Source: Pontibacillus halophilus JSM 076056 = DSM 19796
GTDB lineage: Bacteria > Bacillota > Bacilli > Bacillales > BH030062
DNA length: 64,000 nt
Direction: 5' to 3'
NCBI RefSeq assembly: GCF_000425205.1
Contig: NZ_AULI01000010.1
Span: 1-64,000, forward strand
The notes beneath the pieces were generated by a model. The model was given only the letters and a program-made list of their open reading frames with translations. It made no database searches and was not told the DNA's origin. The position numbers were made by a program, and so were the translations under genes. Below are positions 59,873 through 64,000 of this stretch, piece after piece. Each line of letters starts with the position of its first letter. Within the stretch, counting starts at the first letter, position 1.

Positions 59873-59934
59873 GACAGGGGGACAGGTTTATTGTCCCCGC
59901 ATGAAATGCGGGACAATAAACCTGTCCCCCTGTC
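59873..59934. repeat. REP-like doublet, copy E
   Basis: Left arm 59873-59902, loop GAA, right arm 59906-59934: 29 paired bases with a single bulged G. Each arm carries a GGGGACAGGTTTATTGTCCC unit. Same architecture and centre (GCAT-GAA-ATGC) as copy D, 3.8 kb away. Lies between the converging natB and DUF456 genes and probably terminates both. Confidence 0.9.
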
Positions 59935-59943
59935 CCACATCAA

Positions 59944-60435
59944 TTAGATAAACGAAAAGACAACTGCGCCTACGAATAGAAGAATAATCAACGTTTGAAT
60001 AATAAACTTGGCAAGGGTGCCTCCTAGGAATCCGAGCAACGCACCTACTGATGCACGCCAGGCTTGCTGAAGGTCTTGTTCTTGCACCATTTCTACGATA
60101 AAGACAAAGAGAAACGGAAGAATGATGACGCCAAATGGCGGAATGACGAAAGAGCCAATAATGACTCCAATAGCGGCGACGCGCTCTCCCCATTTACTTC
60201 CTCCATATTGCTTCACCATTTTACTATTTACGATAATATCCGCTACAAATAGAATGAGGGTTAATACGATGGCGGTAATCCAGAACCAGACAGATAGATT
60301 CGATGAATTGATTCCAAAGTGATACAGGAGTATGCTTCCCCACAAAAAGAGCGGGCTTGGCAAAATAGGGAAGATTAATCCCACATAACTGACAATAAAA
60401 CTTGCAACAATTAAAACCCAAAACAATAATTCCAT
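59944..60435 (-). CDS. DUF456 family membrane protein
   Basis: 163 residues, ATG 60435 behind GAGGAGG. Four to five hydrophobic segments, with IVSYVGLIFPILPSPLFLWGSIL at 14-36, MVKQYGGSKWGERVAAIGVIIGSF and the closing GGTLAKFIIQTLIILLFVGAVV. Glycine-zipper-like parts are typical of DUF456 (YqgC-like). Function unknown. Single gene. Confidence 0.87.
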   Translation of the reverse strand: MELLFWVLIVASFIVSYVGLIFPILPSPLFLWGSILLYHFGINSSNLSVWFWITAIVLTLILFVADIIVNSKMVKQYGGSKWGERVAAIGVIIGSFVIPPFGVIILPFLFVFIVEMVQEQDLQQAWRASVGALLGFLGGTLAKFIIQTLIILLFVGAVVFSFI

Positions 60436-60497
60436 AGGTCCTCCTCTTTCAATCCTTTTTCAACTATACTTCCATACGTTTCGTTAGAACGAACGTT

Positions 60498-60680
60498 TCA
60501 TGTTTGTTTCCCTTTATCCTTCTCCATTAATCGTTTAACATGGTCCTTCGGTTCCCAACAGTTGAATTTCCAAGTTGGGTTTGTTTCATACCCGAGTCTA
60601 GCGCACATTCGTACCGTGCGTTCTTTCGATTTACGCACTTCAAAGTGAATGCACGTGGCACAGCAATGAAAATCCCTCAT
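60498..60680 (-). CDS. Small cysteine-rich protein
   Basis: 60 residues from ATG 60680, behind AAGGAGG. Five cysteines: HCCATCIHF near the start, MCARLGYE and FNCWEP. A likely small metal-binding protein; the family name is not known to me. It starts 11 bases after the SDR stop, so it is probably co-transcribed with it. Confidence 0.7.
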   Translation of the reverse strand: MRDFHCCATCIHFEVRKSKERTVRMCARLGYETNPTWKFNCWEPKDHVKRLMEKDKGKQT

Positions 60681-60691
60681 AGCATCCCTCC

Positions 60692-61459
60692 TTAACTTCT
60701 CTGATAGCCTCCTTCTGAATGGAGTACTTGTCCTGTAATCCAACTTGACTCTGGTCGAACTAGAAATCCAACTAAACGAGCTGCATCAGCTGGCTCCCCG
60801 ACCCTGCCCATTGCGAACTTTAACTGTAGATGCTCTTTCATCTCTTCTGTCATCCAGCCCGTATCCGTGGGACCTGGGTTGATGGCATTGACGGTACAAC
60901 CGAAATGGGCTACCTCGATTGATAAAGATGAAGTAAATGCAGAGACTGCCCCTTTCGTAGCTGCATATGCGAGATGGTTCGGCATTGGTCCCTGGTCTTG
61001 ACCTGATGTAAAGTTGATGATTCGGCCATCCCTCAATTCCTTCTCCTTCAAGAACTTCGCAAACTCACAACTTAACAAAAACGTGCTTCTCATATTAACT
61101 TCGTAATGCCGGTCAAGCATTGCGGCGGTTAATGATTCGTAATTTGTCTCAATGGATACAGTGGCATTATTAATAAGGATGGTGGGTTCCCCCATCTCTG
61201 TTGCCTCAGTAAGGATGGAAGCATAAGCGTCCGGGTGTGATAAGTCTACTTCTATCCCTTTACTAACGACTCCATAACTACACAACTCCGTCTGAAACCT
61301 AGTCGACCATGCTTCCTCTGATTGCCCATACACTTCATGATCATAAGAACCCCAGTAGGTGAATAGTAGATGTATCCCTTCTTGAGCAAGTTCTCTGCAA
61401 ACAGCAGCTCCTATCCCCTCAGAACGCCCCACTCCTGTTACGATGGCTAACTTTGACAC
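60692..61459 (-). CDS. SDR-family oxidoreductase
   Basis: 255 residues. Variant nucleotide loop TGVGRSEGIGAAV (8-20), like that of 3-ketoacyl reductase-related enzymes in Bacillus with a longer first loop (FTYWGSYDHE), INNATVS in place of NNAG, Ser in FTSGQDQG, YAATK (Tyr/Lys) and NPGPTDTGW. Closing SEGGYQRS. Substrate unknown. ATG 61459. Its stop overlaps nothing; the Cys-rich gene follows closely. Confidence 0.86.
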   Translation of the reverse strand: MSKLAIVTGVGRSEGIGAAVCRELAQEGIHLLFTYWGSYDHEVYGQSEEAWSTRFQTELCSYGVVSKGIEVDLSHPDAYASILTEATEMGEPTILINNATVSIETNYESLTAAMLDRHYEVNMRSTFLLSCEFAKFLKEKELRDGRIINFTSGQDQGPMPNHLAYAATKGAVSAFTSSLSIEVAHFGCTVNAINPGPTDTGWMTEEMKEHLQLKFAMGRVGEPADAARLVGFLVRPESSWITGQVLHSEGGYQRS

Positions 61460-61581
61460 AAATTTCCCTCCTTATTCTTACGTAGTGGTTTAACCCTTTA
61501 CGAAAACGAGAATTTACAGGTATAGGCCTTCATATCTATTCTAACGTACCTATTTACATAATTAGTAAAGGAGATCATGCT

Positions 61582-61863
61582 ATGGAAAGTTTAGCAGAAC
61601 GAACAGAACGTACTTATCGTTATGCCATTGTTTATTCAATACTTGTTGTTGTTTTCTATCTTATGAGTTGGTTCGGGCTCCCAGTTGTTAGCTTTCTAAG
61701 CTTCTGGATTGCGGCCATCCTAAGCCCCTTTGCCGTGTTAATGGGATTGTTGAGCACCCTGTTTAAGACAGAGCGGCTCATTCCTTACTTAACGCTTGGT
61801 GCCTCATTCGTCATTTTCGTAACGATTCTTGTTAGCATGGTTAAAGGTCTAGGAGCAGCGTAA
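61582..61863 (+). CDS. Small membrane protein
   Basis: 93 residues, ATG 61582 behind AAAGGAG. Three hydrophobic segments (about 14-33, 36-58, 68-88), with a charged start (ESLAERTERTYRYA). No recognised family. It is divergent from the SDR gene and ends at a hairpin shared with the next SDR gene. Confidence 0.68.
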   Translation: MESLAERTERTYRYAIVYSILVVVFYLMSWFGLPVVSFLSFWIAAILSPFAVLMGLLSTLFKTERLIPYLTLGASFVIFVTILVSMVKGLGAA

Positions 61864-61867
61864 AGAA

Positions 61868-61892
61868 AAGGCGTGAACCTTGTTCACGCCTT
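61868..61892. terminator. Shared hairpin terminator
   Basis: AAGGCGTGAAC (61868-61878), loop CTT, GTTCACGCCTT (61882-61892), perfect. TTTTCTTT follows on the minus strand; the + side tail is weaker. Confidence 0.82.
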
Positions 61893-61898
61893 ACTGCT

Positions 61899-62642
61899 TT
61901 ATTTAAAGGATGCATAGCCATGGTCGGCCATAACCGTATTGCCGTTCATTGCGTTAGCTTCTTCCAAAGATACAAGGTAAATCGAGTCCGCTAATTGTTC
62001 TGGTGTCGTCAATTCTTCTCCAAGCACCTTCTTTTTCATTCCATCAATTAATCCGGCGTTTCGGTATCCATCTAATATTGGTGTATCGACAATACCAGGA
62101 GCTACGGCCACAACGCGAATCCCATGTGGCGCCAATTCAAGCGCTGCCGACTTCGTCATCATGTTCACCGCTCCCTTGGTCGCATGATAGGCGAATGTTT
62201 TCGGTGAGGCTAGGTATCCGTAAACCGATGAAATGTTAATGATAACCCCTTTGACATTTAGCCCCTTCATCTTCTGAGCGGCAAGCATAATCCCATACGC
62301 AACACCGTGTTGATTCACATCAATTACTTTATGATAATTCTCTAAGTTTGTCTCAAGGATTGAAGTTGGCATGCCAATCCCTGCATTGTTGACCATCACA
62401 TCAACTGTTCCGAACTTTGTCACCGCTTCGTCTACAAGTCTTTCAACGTCTTCATAGTTAGAAACGTCTGTTTTCACGAAGTGAGTAGTGTACCCTTCTT
62501 CCTGTAGTTTAAGCGCTGTTTCTTGACCTAGTTCCGCGTTATAATCCCCAAGAACAACAGAATCCCCTTTGCTTGCAAATTTCCGTGCAGCTTCTTGCCC
62601 TATTCCACTTGCACTTCCTGTGATTATTACAACTCTACCCAT
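61899..62642 (-). CDS. SDR-family oxidoreductase (acetoin/diol dehydrogenase-like)
   Basis: 247 residues from ATG 62642, behind AAAAGGGGAGAGG. TGSASGIG (7-14), Asp in VVLGDYNAE, NNAGIGMPTS, Ser in NISSVYGYLAS, YHATK (Tyr/Lys) and APGIVDTPIL. It recalls (S,S)-butanediol/acetoin reductases and other NAD-dependent diol enzymes. Substrate unproven. Divergent from sppA. Confidence 0.87.
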   Translation of the reverse strand: MGRVVIITGSASGIGQEAARKFASKGDSVVLGDYNAELGQETALKLQEEGYTTHFVKTDVSNYEDVERLVDEAVTKFGTVDVMVNNAGIGMPTSILETNLENYHKVIDVNQHGVAYGIMLAAQKMKGLNVKGVIINISSVYGYLASPKTFAYHATKGAVNMMTKSAALELAPHGIRVVAVAPGIVDTPILDGYRNAGLIDGMKKKVLGEELTTPEQLADSIYLVSLEEANAMNGNTVMADHGYASFK

Positions 62643-62916
62643 TCTTCCTCTCCCCTTTTTTACATTTATGTACAAATTCTTACATCCATCATTATACGCT
62701 TTTTCCAATTCGGGGCAATCCTGTTTTCCGACTAAGATGGAGGATTAGGGAAAATGTAAAAAGGATGAAACAAAATTTGAAGTCAACCGTATGAATGGAA
62801 TGAGAAGTGAAAAATCACTATCATTTCTATTTTTTTCTTCTTATAATTGGTAAGGGGATAGCAACATGTATCCCACACATGAAGACTGTACATATATAAA
62901 GGAGAGGACTGCCCTT

Positions 62917-63912
62917 ATGAACAAGCGTATTATTGCGGTGGCTATAGCCGGTGCATTGCTTATTATTGCTGGATTAAGTGAAGCATTAAGTGCAACAAGG
63001 TCGAGTGGCGGCATCGCTGACACATCAAGAGAGATGTTAGCAGGTAACATGGCATCTCAGGAGAAGATCATCGAGCAAGGATCTGCGAATTCTCGGATTG
63101 CTCGGATTGAAGTGGATGGAGCGATTACGAGCGGTCAAGGCACTAGTCCACTTGGAAGTGTCGGATACAATCATGATAAGTTTCTAGAGAAACTAGAGCA
63201 AATTCAAGAAGACGACACCATTAAAGGAGTTCTTCTCTATGTGAATTCCCCAGGTGGAGGCGTGTTCGAGAGCGCTCAAATCCATGATAAATTGCAAGAA
63301 ATGAAAGAAGACGGAAAGAAACTGTACGTGTCCATGGGTGGCATGGCGGCATCAGGAGGGTATTACATTTCTGCTCCTGCTGATGTGATCTATGCCTCAA
63401 ATGAAACGTTGACGGGCTCTTTAGGTGTTATCATGCAAAGCATCAACTATAAAGAATTGGCTAATGAGTACGGCATTAAGTTCAACACAATAAAGAGCGG
63501 TGAATTCAAAGACATTATGAGTCCCGCGAAAGAGATGAGTGATGAAGACCGCGCTATCCTTCAAGAACTTGTGGATGAATCCTATCAAGGATTTGTAGAT
63601 GTCATTAGTGAAGGACGCGGTATGTCGGAAGAGCAAGTACGTGAAATCGCAGATGGACGTATTTACAGCGGACAGCAAGCAATGGACAACGGACTTGTTG
63701 ACGAAATTGGGTTTGAGGAAGATGCATTAAACGCATTGAAGAAGGCAATTGGCGGAAATCCTCAAGTCGTTGAGTATAAAACGAATGGCGGCAGCTTGTT
63801 TGGCTTTCCACTAGATATTCAAAGCTTCCTGCCTAACAGTGACGTGAAGTGGATTGAGCAACTTATACAACAGCGTCAAGGACCAACCTTGATGTACATG
63901 TATGCAGAGTAA
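62917..63912 (+). CDS. sppA: Signal peptide peptidase SppA
   Basis: 331 residues, ATG 62917 behind AAAGGAGAGG. One N-terminal membrane anchor (5-25), then an S49 protease domain: YVNSPGGGVFES, MAASGGYYIS with nucleophile Ser146, and SGEFKDIMSP with general-base Lys198. These line up with the Ser/Lys dyad of B. subtilis SppA (as recalled, 147/199). It degrades leftover signal peptides and is linked to lantibiotic resistance. The next gene starts 13 bases on, as in the sppA-yteJ pair. Confidence 0.94.
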   Translation: MNKRIIAVAIAGALLIIAGLSEALSATRSSGGIADTSREMLAGNMASQEKIIEQGSANSRIARIEVDGAITSGQGTSPLGSVGYNHDKFLEKLEQIQEDDTIKGVLLYVNSPGGGVFESAQIHDKLQEMKEDGKKLYVSMGGMAASGGYYISAPADVIYASNETLTGSLGVIMQSINYKELANEYGIKFNTIKSGEFKDIMSPAKEMSDEDRAILQELVDESYQGFVDVISEGRGMSEEQVREIADGRIYSGQQAMDNGLVDEIGFEEDALNALKKAIGGNPQVVEYKTNGGSLFGFPLDIQSFLPNSDVKWIEQLIQQRQGPTLMYMYAE

Positions 63913-63925
63913 AGGAGGGATTTCC

Positions 63926-64000
63926 ATGGATACTGTTGAGCACACCAATCCAACATCAAATTTGAAGGAAGTCCTCTCTTCGAATCAAGACGCTATGTAC
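63926..64000 (+). CDS. Start of the gene after sppA (partial; perhaps RDD-family YteJ)
   Basis: ATG 63926 follows AAAGGAGGG. The 25 visible residues begin MDTVEHTNPTSNLKEVLSSN and are cut by the window edge. In B. subtilis sppA is followed by yteJ, an RDD-family membrane protein; position is the only basis for that suggestion. Confidence 0.7.
   Translation, partial: MDTVEHTNPTSNLKEVLSSNQDAMY

Noticed and set aside
48648-59934. CRISPR array or prophage attachment repeats
   Set aside because: The repeated units are palindromic, irregularly spaced by kilobases and differ in orientation; no spacers, cas genes or phage genes are present.

Overview
The window reads as chromosomal DNA of a low-to-mid GC, endospore-forming Firmicute, most likely a salt-tolerant Bacillaceae (Pontibacillus/Halobacillus-like; this genus guess is inference). 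Supporting signs are strong AGGAGG-type ribosome sites with many TTG/GTG starts, a Bacillus-type LexA box, a CotA spore-coat laccase homologue, BceRSAB and NatKR/NatAB modules, a full methylcitrate cassette, and BCCT and AbgT carriers. No tRNA, rRNA, CRISPR array or prophage block was seen. The only mobile element is the end of an IS3-family insertion sequence at the left edge; it sits inside a small broken membrane-protein gene.

Layout. 0-1.9 kb is accessory: IS3 end, broken gene, a very small kinase-like protein with a zinc ribbon, and a DUF4385 protein. 1.9-4.4 kb holds nagA and a stand-alone sulfoquinovose-synthase-type epimerase. 4.9-9.8 kb is mostly one minus-strand run: PadR regulator, tandem-DUF2812 membrane protein, GyrI-like effector-binding protein, CotA-type multicopper oxidase and a GNAT. 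A strong promoter with a PadR-type operator lies in front of it. 10-14.4 kb carries small membrane proteins, a class D sortase relic without its N-terminus, a decayed zinc-ribbon ORF and DoxX. 14.5-19.8 kb is a two-component system next to an RND pump. 20.0-23.6 kb is the methylcitrate operon (sigma-A promoter plus cre site). 23.6-28.7 kb has three oxidoreductase/hydrolase genes, an SOS-controlled Y-family polymerase and galU. 29-41.9 kb holds transport and metabolism genes: AbgT, RocB-like peptidase, glycerophosphodiesterase, gapN, GntP permease and an amino-acid ABC importer. 44-46.6 kb is an IclR-MFS-UPF0303 unit. 48.1-54.3 kb carries VOC/DJ-1 genes followed by a complete BceR-BceS-BceA-BceB module with its operator. 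54.3-59.9 kb has a BCCT carrier and the divergent NatK/NatR and NatA/NatB pairs. 60-64 kb ends with DUF456, SDR enzymes, SppA and the start of the gene after it.

Structure outside genes. Five palindromic elements built on GGGACA-loop-TGTCCC occur between 48.6 and 59.9 kb and were not seen elsewhere. Two are head-to-head doublets with nearly 30-bp arms. They look like a REP family for which no transposase is present here. A separate Bacillales-type structured intergenic repeat lies at about 36.9-37.0 kb. Many genes end in strong hairpin terminators, and several of these overlap the stop codon.

Regulation that can be read from sequence: PadR-type operator, LexA box, FadR-like box, CcpA cre, BceR box, and several unassigned inverted repeats in promoter regions. 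All functional calls come from reading protein motifs and recalled families; no database search was run.
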